DNA of 64,000 nt from Danio rerio (taxonomy: Eukaryota > Chordata > Actinopteri > Cypriniformes > Danionidae), in the NCBI RefSeq assembly GCF_049306965.1, contig NC_133182.1:38838501-38902500 (forward strand), given 5' to 3'. This document shows positions 32,517 to 44,533 of the stretch, piece after piece (position 1 is the first letter of the stretch; every line of letters starts with the position of its first letter). Below the pieces are notes generated by a model, which was not told where the DNA came from, made no database searches, and saw only the letters and a program-made list of their open reading frames with translations. Made by a program: the position numbers and the translations under genes.

Positions 32517-35500
32517 TTAGTAGGAAATGTTGAACGTACTGCAGTATAGTCTGTTGATGCGCAGGATGTCATTGGGGCTCATACTTTGAGCTTCTCCCAA
32601 CACAACATTTGCATTAGGAACGGGAACCATGGTTGGCTGATTGTTCATGGAGAAAGCATACCTAAAGCCAAACACATCAAGAAACAACGATAGACAAGGC
32701 TTATTAGATTTTTTGCAAATAATAGTAATTAATAATTATAACTACAAGAATACTTACCTTGAATACTGCATCACAGAGTTATAGTCATAGGGGGTGCCCA
32801 GATTGTTGGTGTTTTGTTTGTTGAAATTGTACTGTTGCGCTGTTATAGTACACAAGAAAGTATTGAGTATAGATTTTAAATATAAAAATGCTGTTTACAC
32901 AATGAAAGTTTCAGTACATGCAATAAAAAAAAGTTAAGAGTACATGCAATAAATGTGCCAATCTAATATGCCATGTTTACGTGCCTGGGTACAATCTACT
33001 AGTGTTTATGGTTTGTATTAGTGTTTAAACAAACAAATATTCATTAAAAAGTGTACTTACTATTAAAAACCTTGGCTAATTTGATTGTAACTAGTACCTG
33101 TTAAATAGACACCATACTCATTTCAAAAGGAACTGCTTTTTTTTCAAAAGGAACTTACTTGTTGTCATTGAAATTTAGTTTTAACTACTCTGTTTTGTGA
33201 TTGTGACATGTGATGTTTTATATGCTGTAATTTCATTATATATTAGATACTAGCTCATTTATAAGTTGTTGATGTTAATGTTAATCGATATTAGTGCTTA
33301 ATCATGAAATGCTAGTACTTATTTATTAGATACTCATACCAAATAAATAGATACTAGATTTAATTTATTACATACTAGTAGGCTATTAAGTGATTGTTCT
33401 TACTAATTACGCACTTGTAAACCTTTTAAAACCAGTGTCAGCATTTGTGTCTTTATTTCTGAGAGTGTACAGTATATAGTTATAATCAGAACACAGTGTA
33501 AATGGTATAGTTGATAATTAAATCATATTACCTTCTATAGGACAATGGGAAAAAAACTGTTATAGTTACTGGTCACAATAATAAATAGTATATATTAAAT
33601 AAGTGCTGGTATAATAATGGGTGTCTTTACTATCTTTTAGATAGGTATTGGTATCGATAGAATAGTGGCTAAAATGCATCTTATTGGAAGTGTTATTTTT
33701 GCTACATAAAAATACTTGAATGTATTTGTAGGCATTTCTCTTGTAATAATTACTTAATATTTTTATTTTAACTTTAATATTTAATATTTTAACTTTTTTA
33801 TTTAGTTTTTTAATATTACTTATATATATAGGCTGTTTTCTTTTGTATGGTAAAACACTTTATAAAACTCCTTTGTAGCAAAATATGTTCAGAAATCTGT
33901 GTGTACTTACTTAAAAAAAATAAAACACTTTGAGAAGTTTGCCAGCAGAGAAGCACATTGTTTAACACAAGAAGTTACCCATTTCCCTCATATTTATTTC
34001 AGTAGACTTCTAAACAGAAATACCAGGTATGATGTTCTGATAGAGGATCCGGATGTGATTGTCTCGGTCGCTGCGGTTCTGCTCATGGTGGAAGCCGAGG
34101 GCATGAAGGAGCTCGTGCTGGACGGTGCTGAAATACACACAGCCTTGCCGCTGGAGAGACACGACCTGACCTCCACCTATCCGCCCTAAATATGAATAGC
34201 AGCTGCGGATCACGCACAAACACACATCAGAAATCAGCGTGTATGTTTGTGCGTCACGAAAACAATATTGTTATACACAGGAAAATGACAGAAAATGCAA
34301 ATATTTACCCAGATTCAGACTTTATGTTGAGATAGTTCCTCTCTCCAGTATGAGGCACAAAACGAATGCAGGAAACCGCCGAAAAGGATTGCAAGCCTTG
34401 TTCAATCACTGCTACTTCCCGTGGAGCTGTGTGGAAACAATATACGACTATTGAGCAGAATACGAGGTGCTAAAGAGAAAATGTGAAGATAAGTGTCATC
34501 GTCACTTACAGTACGCTCTAGATATCTGGTAAGGCACATAGACTAATCCATCTCTGCTTCTGTCCCATTTGCAGCCACGAGCTGTACATTGATCTGCATT
34601 CTGCAAACCTCTGGGAAAGGCGATGTCTCCAAACAGGATTACTGGCCCATCTGTGTTCTCTCCTGTATGGTAGTGGTCAACAATAAAAATAAAGGTTTAT
34701 CCTTGCTAATATTACTGGATTCATCACTTTTACTGCATTGACTAGAGCAAAATTATTAAGTTGTATTCATTTATTGAAATCAACTGTAGCAACGCTGGAT
34801 TACTTCATCCAAACGCAATAGCACTGTCCTGTAAAGCTGCTTATACCTAAATTGAAATTATTTATATTTCTATAATAGTGAATTTATAACAAAATGATAT
34901 AAAAATAACTGCCTGATATTTTTAAGTGAGATTTATAAATAATATTTCCATTTATGTTTGGTTTATTATTACAACTATGAAAATCTGAGGGTTCAAAAAA
35001 ACTAAATTCAGAGAAAAGTTCTTGGCCTGGCACATTACTGATCAAACATTTAGTTTTGCATTAGAAAATGTACAAGATTTGACTTATGTTTTGTATTTGT
35101 GGCTATATCAGTGCAACATAAAAAAGTTTTTGTGGATTAGGTTCCCAATGTATTAATTTTTCATTGTTAATGAACTGAATCAACAATAAAATGATGAGCT
35201 GAACAATGTGTAATTAATTTGTATTTTTTTTTTTAGATCAAAGTAAATCTGTTTAGAAACGGAATAAACTAAAAAGCACTATTTAAACGTGATTTTAATT
35301 CAGTTCGATGATTCTGATAATAGTACATATTATCTGAAAAGAATTTGCCTGAACTGATGTGCCAGCAAATTCATGTAGTAACACTTACCTGCATGTTTGC
35401 TGGTCTCGATTACAGATGAGACTAGCAAATTACCTTTCTTTGTGAAGTTACCTGAGATACAAATGTATAAATTATTAATAAAAACCTACAAATGTACAAG

Positions 35501-35763
35501 TTATTTATTATTATTATTTATATATTTATTTATTTATTTATTTATTTATTTATTTTTGCATCTTACCACCAGTCTTCTTGGACATTTTTTCAATTAAATC
35601 CTGTTTAAGAATTTTACACACACATTTAAGCCATTGCTTATAAAATCCTAATAATACAAATTTCCATTTTTCAACACCATTGTTCTGTTCTCACCTCAAC
35701 AGGACGGCTCTGAACAGGACCAGAGCTCAGCAGAAGAGAGATGACCACTACCAACAGGTACAT
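32517..35763 (-). CDS. Six-cysteine astacin metalloprotease, gene C
   Basis: Coding exons: 35763-35695, 35600-35570, 35451-35389, 34662-34510, 34426-34309, 34202-34024, 32839-32758 and 32661-32517, joining to 279 codons plus stop. The signal peptide is [19 protein letters not shown]. The propeptide carries the family's aspartate-switch motif FGD in ILFGDIAF. The mature domain begins near [12 protein letters not shown], the zinc site is [12 protein letters not shown] followed by QNRSDRD, and the Met-turn is SVMQY. It ends LYC plus a seven-residue tail. Six cysteines sit at the family positions and there are no accessory domains. Exon 2 has two possible donors three bases apart (ACTG|GTGGTAAG or ACTGGTG|GTAAG), both in phase. 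A TATA box lies about 50 nt upstream of the ATG. C is closer to D than to A or B. It is a secreted protease, and its substrate is not deducible. Confidence 0.88.
35503..35556 (+). repeat. (TTTA)n microsatellite
   Basis: Runs of tttattta immediately downstream of exon 2 of gene C, inside its intron. Confidence 0.9.
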
Positions 35764-35810
35764 GATGACAGCTTTCTGAAAAAATGAACTGGGTCAATCT
35801 GAGCTGAGAG

Positions 35811-35817
35811 TTTTATA
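35811..35817 (-). promoter_or_regulatory. TATA box of gene C
   Basis: TATAAAA on the minus strand, 48 nt upstream of the start codon, implying a leader of about 20 nt without a separate noncoding exon. Confidence 0.65.
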
Positions 35818-36033
35818 TGCTTCTGTAACTTCCTTTTCTGTGCAGTGACCAGCCTTCATGAATCTTTGTGGTTTAGGATTTAGAATGGCCTTTTGGACTA
35901 TTTATATTTTATATGCATGCATTCATTGATTAACTTTTAAAGCAATTAATTTTACTAACAAAATTAATCTCAAGGCCAAATTATATGTAAAAACTAAATA
36001 TTAAAATATATTATGTTAAGGTATATTACAACC

Positions 36034-36389
36034 TATTCATTTATTCATTTTCTTTTTAGCTCAGTCCCTTTTTTTAATCTGGGGTCGACACAGCGGAATG
36101 AACCGGCTACTTATCCAGCTTATGTTTTTATGCAGCGGATGCCCTTCTAGCTGCAACCCATCTCTGGGAAATATCCATACACACTCAATCACACTCATAC
36201 ACTACGGACAATTTAGTCTACCCAATTCACCTGTACCGCATGTCTTTGGACTGTGGGGGAAACCGGAGCACCCGGAGGAAACCCATGCCGGGAGAACATG
36301 TAAACTCCACACAGAAACGCCTACTGACCAAGCCAAGGCAATCTTCTTGCTGTGAGGCGACAGCACTACCTACTGCGCCGCTGTGTCGC
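36034..36389 (-). repeat. DANA-type SINE
   Basis: Runs from the tail attcatttattcatttt, then gacacagcggaatgaacc, cacctgtaccgcatgtctt and ttcttgctgtgaggcgac, to ctgcgccgctgtgtcgc. A short deletion sits in the head (B-box region). Confidence 0.85.
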
Positions 36390-36489
36390 TAATATTACAA
36401 CCTATTATAAACTTAAATGAATTTATAAATGATAAATTGTAAAATGCTTTCATTTTTTAACAAATGCTAAAAGTATACATGCTACATGT

Positions 36490-36755
36490 TTTTTAACAGC
36501 CCAGATCACTCTATTCTCCAGCCTCCTAGGTCTGCACAAGATGTTTGGCCATAAGAGAAATGGTCATGCCCAACTAAACCTCGTTTCTCTCGAGGTTTTT
36601 TTAATTCTTCACTTTCGCCAATTGGTGAAGTTTTTTCCTTGACGCGAAAACTGAACTACGCTGTTTCAATTTACAATAATCTTCTATGTGAAGCTGCTTT
36701 GACACAATTTACATTGTAAAAGTGCTATACAAATAAAGGTGAATTGAATTAAATA
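36490..36755 (+). repeat. LINE 3'-tail fragment
   Basis: Contains tttctctcgaggttttttt, gtgaagctgctttgacac, acattgtaaaagtgctat and ends acaaataaaggtgaattg, the same tail as at 10370-10535. It is the 3' UTR of a truncated non-LTR element. Confidence 0.6.
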
Positions 36756-37393
36756 TTTACCTGATCTTATTTTAAGTGAATATCCATATTCATTTATTTT
36801 TTTGTACTTGAGTCAACCATCAATCAGCCATAATTCAGCATATCCTTATTTTTTAAGCTAAAACTACGACCCATGATTTATAAAGAGGAAGCCTTTATGT
36901 CTTTGGTTTTCTGTTAACCAAATGTTGTGTAAATATTTCAAAAGATTTCTTGCAAGAACATGGTTCTAGATCAGGGGTTGGCATTAGCACATAAACCAAC
37001 AGAAAAAAACTATTACTTATTTTATTCCTTTTTTTTCTCTCTCTTTTTAAATATATTCCATTTGCATGCTACTAAACTAACTCTCAAACAGGTAGTTGAT
37101 GCATTTTTCACTACTGTAAACTAACAACCCAGAATGGCATATTTAGCATTTCTGATAAAAAATGAATATACTTCCCTATTTTCTAATAAAAAAAAACAAA
37201 CTTCATACTAATTCACATAATCAAATCTGATGAAACTCATTTAAACCCTTAGAGCATTCACAGCATAAATATTTCACTGCAATAATCAGTCTTTGTGCTT
37301 CACATGTTAAACACTGTTAAGGCAGCAAACCATTTTAACCAACCATAACAACTGCCCCAGATGAAAAAGGCTCATAGTATACATACATTTCCC
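36756..37393. other. Intergenic, nothing recognised
   Basis: AT-rich, no features. Confidence 0.4.
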
Positions 37394-37729
37394 TCATTCA
37401 TTCATTTTCTTTTTGGCTTAGTCCCTGTATTAATCCGGGGTTGCTACAACGGAATGAACCGCCAACGTATCCAGCACATGTTTTACACAGCAGATGTCCT
37501 TAAAGCTGCAACCCATCCTTGGGAAACATCCACACACATTCACACTCACACACTACTGACAAATCAGCCTACCCAATTCACCTGTACCGCATGTCTTTGG
37601 ATTGTGGGGGAAACCGGAGCACCCTTAAGAAACCCACGCAAACGCAGGGAGAACATGCAAACTTCACACAGAAACACCAACTGACCCAGCCGAGGCTCAA
37701 GCACTATACCCACTGCGCCACTGCGTCAC
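37394..37729 (-). repeat. DANA-type SINE
   Basis: Runs from the tail tcattcattcattttctt, then gctacaacggaatgaacc and cacctgtaccgcatgtctt, to the head ending gcgccactgcgtcac. A gap is present in the head. Confidence 0.85.
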
Positions 37730-39244
37730 TTACATTTTCCTTTTTAAACTTAAATGTGTTAAATCATCCCAAAACACGTCAATGCATCAACCAATTAACA
37801 TTTAAAAATGAAGTAAAGGGTTTTGCAATTCAGCTGCTAACAGTAACTTAAGCACACATTCATGTGCTAGTGTAATCAACATTGAAACAACCACTAAGCT
37901 GTAGCATGCTCAGGCACTTAAATAAATCACCAAACTATAGTTTTAGGAATCTTGGGCTATCTTCTATATCTTAACCACAGACTCTTTCACCAGAAGGTTG
38001 GCAGTAAAAAATGCTGCAACATGTTCAGTTTGCATGGCATGTATATAAACTCTTTTTGGGGTTTGTGTCAGTTTTCCCCTATACTACAACAAACCTAGTA
38101 TCTGTATGAACTTGTTGATTCAAAGTTTGACTGTTATATTCACCAGTATGAACCTGAAAATGTAAATTCTAGAGACTGTTCTGAACAATTTGCATCACAC
38201 AATCACATTTCACAATTTAACAGACCATTTCATACTTCATTTCAAAACAAGAGGACCTTGCAAAACGCTTCGGTTTAAGAGATCCCTGGTTGTGGGGTAC
38301 AATACAGTTGCAATGTTGGGTGATAATAGCACACACTATATAACAGAGGAAGAGTAAGAATTTCATTTATTTATTTGTATGTTTCATAACATGCCATCAC
38401 ATCGACATGCTAAACCAACAACCCACTTGATAATTGAAATGACTTAATAATTGAAAAAAGATGAATTAACTAAGCAAGTACAACAGTTCTACAGCATTTA
38501 TTGCATGTTTTTCAAAGCAGAAGTTAGATTTGTTAACTAATCAATGCAATGTGGACTAACATGCATAAGCAATAAACCATTTCATTATAACGAATATTTA
38601 AGGCTCAGTTCAATACTAAATTTTGCCAACAATTACTCACCATTACCCACTTCCAAATGCATAATTTTTTTTATTTAAACTAAGAGATTTTTGATTAAAT
38701 CTGGGAGATTTCAGTCCCTTCGCTCAAATCTTCAATAGAGATACAAAAATAATCTTCTGAATAGATATGATAATTTTATATATGATGGACACATTTAATT
38801 TTGATCCCTAAGAGACCTTGTAAAACTCTTGCTTGGCTTGCAAAAATAAATCAAACATGACTAGAATAAGCTTGAGCTTGTGAAAAAAATGAAGAGGCTG
38901 TAAACATTGTTAAATGATCAGTGTTTTCATCTTAAGAAGCAATCAAATCTCTTTAGAAAACCTGAATAAAACTACTTAAACATTTGAGCATTTTGACGCA
39001 CCAGAGGTTTGATATAATGCACTTTCAACAGAGTTAAGTTCCTCTTAAGTCATCTTCATGAATGTGAAAATGCCATTTTTTTATATGAAAGTGTAATTTT
39101 TTTCCTAAATGTATTTTCACAGAGACTTATTTTTATCTCGCCTGTAAAAGAAGCATGTATACAGTAAAAAAGATAAATGCGTTTGCTTATTATTATTCAT
39201 AGAAGATAGCATTTTCCCTCTGTGTTGACGAAGCTTTTAAAGTG
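37730..39244. other. Intergenic between genes C and D, no gene seen
   Basis: AT-rich; only short open frames. No canonical AATAAA close to the gene D stop was found. Confidence 0.45.
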
Positions 39245-42200
39245 TTATTTACTGCTGCAGTAGAGTCTGTTAATACGCAGAATATCATTTGAACTCATTC
39301 TCTTAGCCCGGCCAATAGTCACGCCACTGTCAGGAATAGGGACGATGGTTGCCTCTTTGTTCTTAGAGAAAGCAAACCTGAAACCACACAAACACAAAAC
39401 TCAATATCAGAAACACCCAGAGGCACAACTGTTTAGTCTTTACAACATTTTCCTTGTTATTCAGAGAAAACTTGCCTTCCATAGTGCATCACAGAGCTGT
39501 AGTCATACGCAGTCTCCAGGTTGTTAGTCTTGATTTTGTCAAAGTTGCGCTCCTGACCTATAATTACAGTGCATAGAAATTTTTGGATAATCCAATATTG
39601 AACTAATTTTATTAATATGGTTTATTAATTACATTGAGAAAATAAGCTGCATATCTTTTTAATAATCCAACATCTATCTAAAAGTAAATCATTCATAGTC
39701 ACACAAAATATCAGAGTCTAGTATGTACAAAATGTCATGTGCATCGGGTAAGCAACTGGTGTCTACCATGATCACGTGCTAGCACAAAGCCATATTATTT
39801 GGGCTTAAACAATCTTGAGCAATAAAGAAGCCAACGGCACTTTAGTGAGTCAATATCTTTTCTGGACCAGGAACATTTTTAACATACAAATTGCAGCAGC
39901 ACTGGTTTTATTAGTTAAGTTTATGAAATAAATGTCAAATAAAAGTTACTGTTGTTAAACAAATTATTGAATAGCAAAAATCTCATCTGAATTAAACCCT
40001 TTTTAAATATTGAAAATTTGAATGTAAATGGATTTAATCCATGTTCAGTAAAAGTGGAGAATAAATCTAGCTAGTACTGTATGCAACTGACCAGTTGACC
40101 AATCAGTATCAGTTTTAGAATTGGCTGAAATTTTTTTGGGTTAAAATCAGGGCATTCCTAATATTTAGTGATGTAGAAATGCTAAATCTGCTTTAAATCT
40201 GCTTTAAAATTTAAAACTGAATGCTGCTTTTAACAGAAAGACATGAATCTTATAAATCTATGAAATATTACTTTTACACAAAAGGTTGTTAAAAAAATTA
40301 CATATATTAACATTTAGTCATTTAGCAGATGCTTTTATCCAAAACGACTTACAAATGAGGACAAGAAAGCATATATATATTCTTTACACTTTCAAAAAAT
40401 GTTCTTTAAAACACTTCTCTGAAAAGCTCTTTGAGGAACCAAATCTGTTTTTTCTATGCATTGTTGTGAAAACTTACATTTAAACCCTTTGCTCAATGAG
40501 AAGTGTGTGTGAAGTGTTCAAAAGAAATGGCAAAGAAACATACCAGGAATGATGTTTTTATAAACAATCTGGACGTGACTGTCGCGGTCACTGCGATTGT
40601 GTTCATGATGAAAGCCCAGTGTGTGAAGCAGCTCATGCTGCACTATGTTCAGTTTAATGCATCCATCATGGTCCAGAGACACAGTCTGACCTCCAGTGCG
40701 ACGACCCACAAAAGAGTAACACCTGTGCATCACACAGGACAAACATCACATACAGTTTTCAAAAGGTTCATCTGTACTTAGATAATCTGCTTTATTTACT
40801 ATCATATAATATATTATTACAAAGTGCTAAAAATGTCAATTAACGTTACTTTGTTGAACTGCAGGAAGTTGCATTTTTAACATAAATAGTTATCAGGGAA
40901 AAGATCAAGGTCCCAAATTGCAACTCAAAAGCACAAATAAACAGACAACAACCATGAAGCACAAAATATGTGAAAATGTTTAATTAACTGCTTTTTTTAT
41001 AATGATGTAATCAAAATATAGTAAACAGTTTTTTGGTAACATGATGTCTTTATTGTCTTTATTGTTATGCCAGTAGGTGGTGACAAGTGAAAAGGTATTT
41101 GCATTGATTGATTTGTTCAATTTGGCAACCCCTGATAGAGAAGGGAATAAGCTGAAGGAAAGAGAGTGTGTTAGTGAGTCATTTGTTCAAAAGATTTGTT
41201 TAAAAATGCAGATTTGCAAAGTAAAAAGCTTTTAAAATTATTTCATTTATAATACTAAATATTTTTCATAGACTGCAGCATTCACCATTTCATTTCAGCA
41301 TTCAACATTTAACCAGAACCTTGCAATAGTTTAATTTAAAGGAACTTTTGCAGTTTGCTGAACAATAAAAAGTTTTGAAACATAATTTAAAACTGTAATG
41401 AATTACAGTAAAACGCTGATTTATAATTAAAGTGAACATAAAAAGAGCAACAGCAATGGTGTCACAAAAGCAAAGTCAGTTTTTACCCTGAATTAGGCTC
41501 TATATTGATGTAGTCCCTCTGTGTTGTGCGAGGTCTGAAGCGAACACAGGTCGACTTCTCCAAAGATCTGAAGCCCTGAAAAATGACATCCTTCTCCTGG
41601 GTGGCTGTTAAAAAGTTCAGATATTAATACTGTCTAAACAGTTAGGATGTATTACAGGGTGTTGAGTGAAGTAAGAGCTGCCACTCACAGTATTCATCAG
41701 AGATGATGTAGGGCACAAAGACTTTTCCATTGCTGCTTAACGGCCATTTGCAGCTCTGACCTGTGCATGGAGCTGTGATATCTAATGGTGTGCCTACAGC
41801 AATGTCTCCGAACATGATGGAGGGCTCGTCCAGTTCCTCTCCTGTTGGGTGGAAAGCATGCAGAGAAACTCCAGAAGGAACTCAATGATCTTATAATTCT
41901 GGTTAATGCTTGCTAATGTTACTTATTTCTGCTGACATGAAAAGATATACCTGCAAAGTTGCTCGGCCTTTCCATTAAGGCCGACGCTGAAATAATATCT
42001 TGCTCAATGCTGTTATCTAAGAAACCGTGACAGTTTATTGAAGCATTAGTAAAAATAAAAGTTACCTGACTTATACTGAACACTGAATCTTAGTCATATG
42101 GCTGAGTTTCTTACCAGTCTCCTCTGCGCTCTTCACAAGAATATCCTGCATACACATAAACATGCTTATTAGAAACCACTGACTGAAAATAAAAAGTGTT

Positions 42201-42322
42201 TAATATAGAGGCTGCTACTGATATATTCATAATATCATTAAAATATCTCCTCATACCTCAATAGTGCGACTCTGAGCTTCAAATGAGCTCAGCAGAAAAC
42301 AGATGACCAACACGAACATCAT
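39245..42322 (-). CDS. Six-cysteine astacin metalloprotease, gene D
   Basis: Coding exons: 42322-42257, 42145-42115, 42016-41951, 41841-41689, 41604-41487, 40722-40544, 39557-39476 and 39377-39245, joining to 275 codons plus stop. The signal peptide is MMFVLVICFLLSSFEAQS. The propeptide keeps the aspartate-switch FGD (IMFGDIAV). The mature region starts near APCTGQSCKW, the zinc site is HELLHTLGFHHE followed by HNRSDRD, the Met-turn is SVMHY, and it ends LYCSSK. Six cysteines are at the family positions. The zinc motif is complete, although the usual Gln after HE is His. The intron after 39476 starts with GC (GAAG|GCAAGT), unlike the GT in genes A-C. A noncoding leader exon probably ends at 42652 and joins an acceptor just upstream of the ATG. 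It sits head-to-head with mtch2, about 1.8 kb away. Confidence 0.87.
40308..40365 (+). repeat. Short fish repeat (tttagcagatgcttttatcc)
   Basis: The run catttagcagatgctttta followed by ccaaaacgacttacaaatg is a very widespread teleost repeat core. Here it is a fragment in a gene D intron. Confidence 0.6.
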
Positions 42323-42651
42323 GATGAGGGTTCACCGATGATTTCTAGATCAAACACAGATATGCAGAAGGACTCCATTAAAGACTGACTCTCTATAGAT
42401 TTTTTTACTCTTATTTAAAGCATCAACATGAAAAATGAGAAACAAGATTATTATAGAGATTGCATAACTTGGAACATTATTGTAAATTGTATTTATAAGA
42501 TTATTTAAAATAGTTATTATTATTAAGATTCTCCAGCATTTAGAAATGAAAGCTGATATATTCTCTGATTCACCCAATTAAAAACATGTCTTTAGATCTC
42601 ATCCCTGTTAAATAAAAGGCATCAAAAGGAAAGACACTCACCTGCACTGGT

Positions 42652-42695
42652 GTAAAAGTTCTGACTGAGCCCATTTTCCTGCTCTGTCTTTTAAG
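42652..42695 (-). promoter_or_regulatory. Likely leader exon and promoter of gene D
   Basis: Minus-strand donor AGTGCAG|GTGAGTG at 42652, preceded by about 40 nt and a TATA-like TTAAAAG near 42690. The matching acceptor gatctag lies about 20 nt before the ATG. This is inferred from splice consensus only. Confidence 0.4.
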
Positions 42696-42699
42696 TGCT

Positions 42700-43549
42700 C
42701 TGCTCCCCATTAAAATTTCATTCCACTGCTGTCAAATTTAAATTTACAGACAATCTGAGACGATTTATGAAACCACTTAATGATTCAGAGATGTACAGAT
42801 ATGCTCTGTTCTGTCTGAAACAGCAGCCTCATAAGCATTAACCCATTCATTCCCAAACAAGAAAAGGACATACACTAGACTAGTCAAATGTATGCGGCTC
42901 TATCAGGGTCACAAACCTGCAAATCACAAAAGCATTAGGGAGAGTTCAATGGAAATGATGAGGAAATGTATATTTATGAGTAAAATTTCCCTTTAAACTG
43001 AGGTTCAGTTGGCATTTAAAAAAATTATATCACTTAAAGAAATGCCGGGATTTAATATTAACATTTGAATGATGAAAAATAGTAAAAGAAATATTAATCC
43101 AGATATGAAATGTAATTTACAAATAAAAACATGCTTTGTCATGGTTAAATCACCCTAAAATATTAGCGTGATAAGCAAAACTGTACTATGTAGAACTGTA
43201 CTACAGAACTTTTAAATGCATATTTAGGCTAGGTTATTGCCTATTCTGTTTATAAAATATTTTCATCTACTGAGTAAAAAATTGAGCAGTACTTTTTTGC
43301 AGAATGGCAGCATTCCAACCTGTCTATACATTTAACCCAGCTGAAAATCTATTCCACAACTGTTAAAAAGATGTAAAAGTGCGGCACCTGCCGGAGGATG
43401 AAGAGACGTTCCTGTGATAGATGTAGACCTTGATGTAGACGAGTAACCTCATCACGTGGTTGGCATATGTTGCCAAGTCCGCTACTTTTGAGCAACACTG
43501 TTCTTGCTTTAGGTAGAGGCACTTATTTTATATTATTTTACGACGTTAT
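42700..43549. other. Intergenic between gene D and mtch2, no gene seen
   Basis: No exon or RNA gene was recognised. It probably holds upstream control sequence of gene D. Confidence 0.4.
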
Positions 43550-43902
43550 TATTCATTCATTCATTCATTTTTTTGTCGGCTTATTCCCTTTATTAATGAA
43601 TGAACCGTCAACTTATCCAGCAAGTTTTTACTCAGCGGATGCCCTTCCGGCCGCAACCCATCTCTGGGAAACAGCCACACACACATTCACACACATACTC
43701 ATACACTACGGACAATTTAGCCTGCCCAATTCACCTGTACCGCATGTCTTTGGACTGTGGGGGAAACCGGAGCACCCGGAGGAAACCCATGCAAAGGCAG
43801 GCAGCACATGCAAACTCCACACAGAAACGCCAACTGAGCCGAGGTTTGAACCAGCGACCTTCTTGCTGTGAGGCGACAGCACTACTGCGCCACTGCCTTG
43901 CC
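43550..43902 (-). repeat. DANA-type SINE
   Basis: Runs from the tail attcattcattcattttt, then gtcggcttattccctttat and the core cacctgtaccgcatgtctt, to the head ending ctgcgccactgcc. The gccacagcgg word is missing. Confidence 0.85.
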
Positions 43903-43970
43903 GGCGTTATTTTTATTGTTATTTTTTTTATATTATTATTTAATTTTTTTTTTTTTTTTTTTTTTTTTTT

Positions 43971-44195
43971 GCGGTGACACGGAGGCGCAGTGGGTAGCAT
44001 AATTATCTCACACCAAGAAGGTCGCTGTGATTCAAGCCTCGGTTGTATGGAGTTTGCATGTTCTCCCCGTGTTGGCGTAAGTTTCCCTCCGGGTGCTCTA
44101 CATAAGCATAAAACATATGCTGGATTAGTTGGTGGTTCATTCTGCTGTGGCGACCCCTGATGAATAAAGGGACTGAGCCAAAGGAAAATTAATGA
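43971..44195 (+). repeat. DANA-type SINE, opposite orientation, internally deleted
   Basis: Starts gcggtgacacggaggcgcag (A box), then aagaaggtcgctg, gtttgcatgttctccc, skips the middle, and ends gtggcgacccctgatgaat, aaagggactgagcc. It faces the SINE at 43550-43902 with a poly(T) spacer between them. Confidence 0.85.
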
Positions 44196-44533
44196 CTGAT
44201 GGAATATGGAATATTTAAAAAAGTCTCTATGTGTGTTTGTGTGTGTGTGTTTACCTACATGAGTGAAAATTTAATTCATAGGTAAAGGTAATTCGTGTCT
44301 GTATGCAAAATATGTTTTATTAAAATATATACATACAAAAATGAAATATTCCAGTTATAATCAATCCGTTTAAAGCAAGCTAGGTGCAGTCTATTGTTCG
44401 TGAGGACTAATATTTTAGGTTTAGTTTGTAGGACTAAATGTAGGTTTCATGCTGGATCTGGCAACACGGTTTTTCGCGTATTACCATCGGCAGTTCTCTG
44501 TCAAGGAGGGGGACGTTTCGGATCGTCTTGGTA

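Noticed and set aside
43467-44000. Frames of 89-134 codons at 43.5-44.0 kb
   Set aside because: They run through DANA SINE copies; the same protein-like words recur in every SINE copy of the window (1-318, 22444-22808, 36034-36389, 37394-37729).
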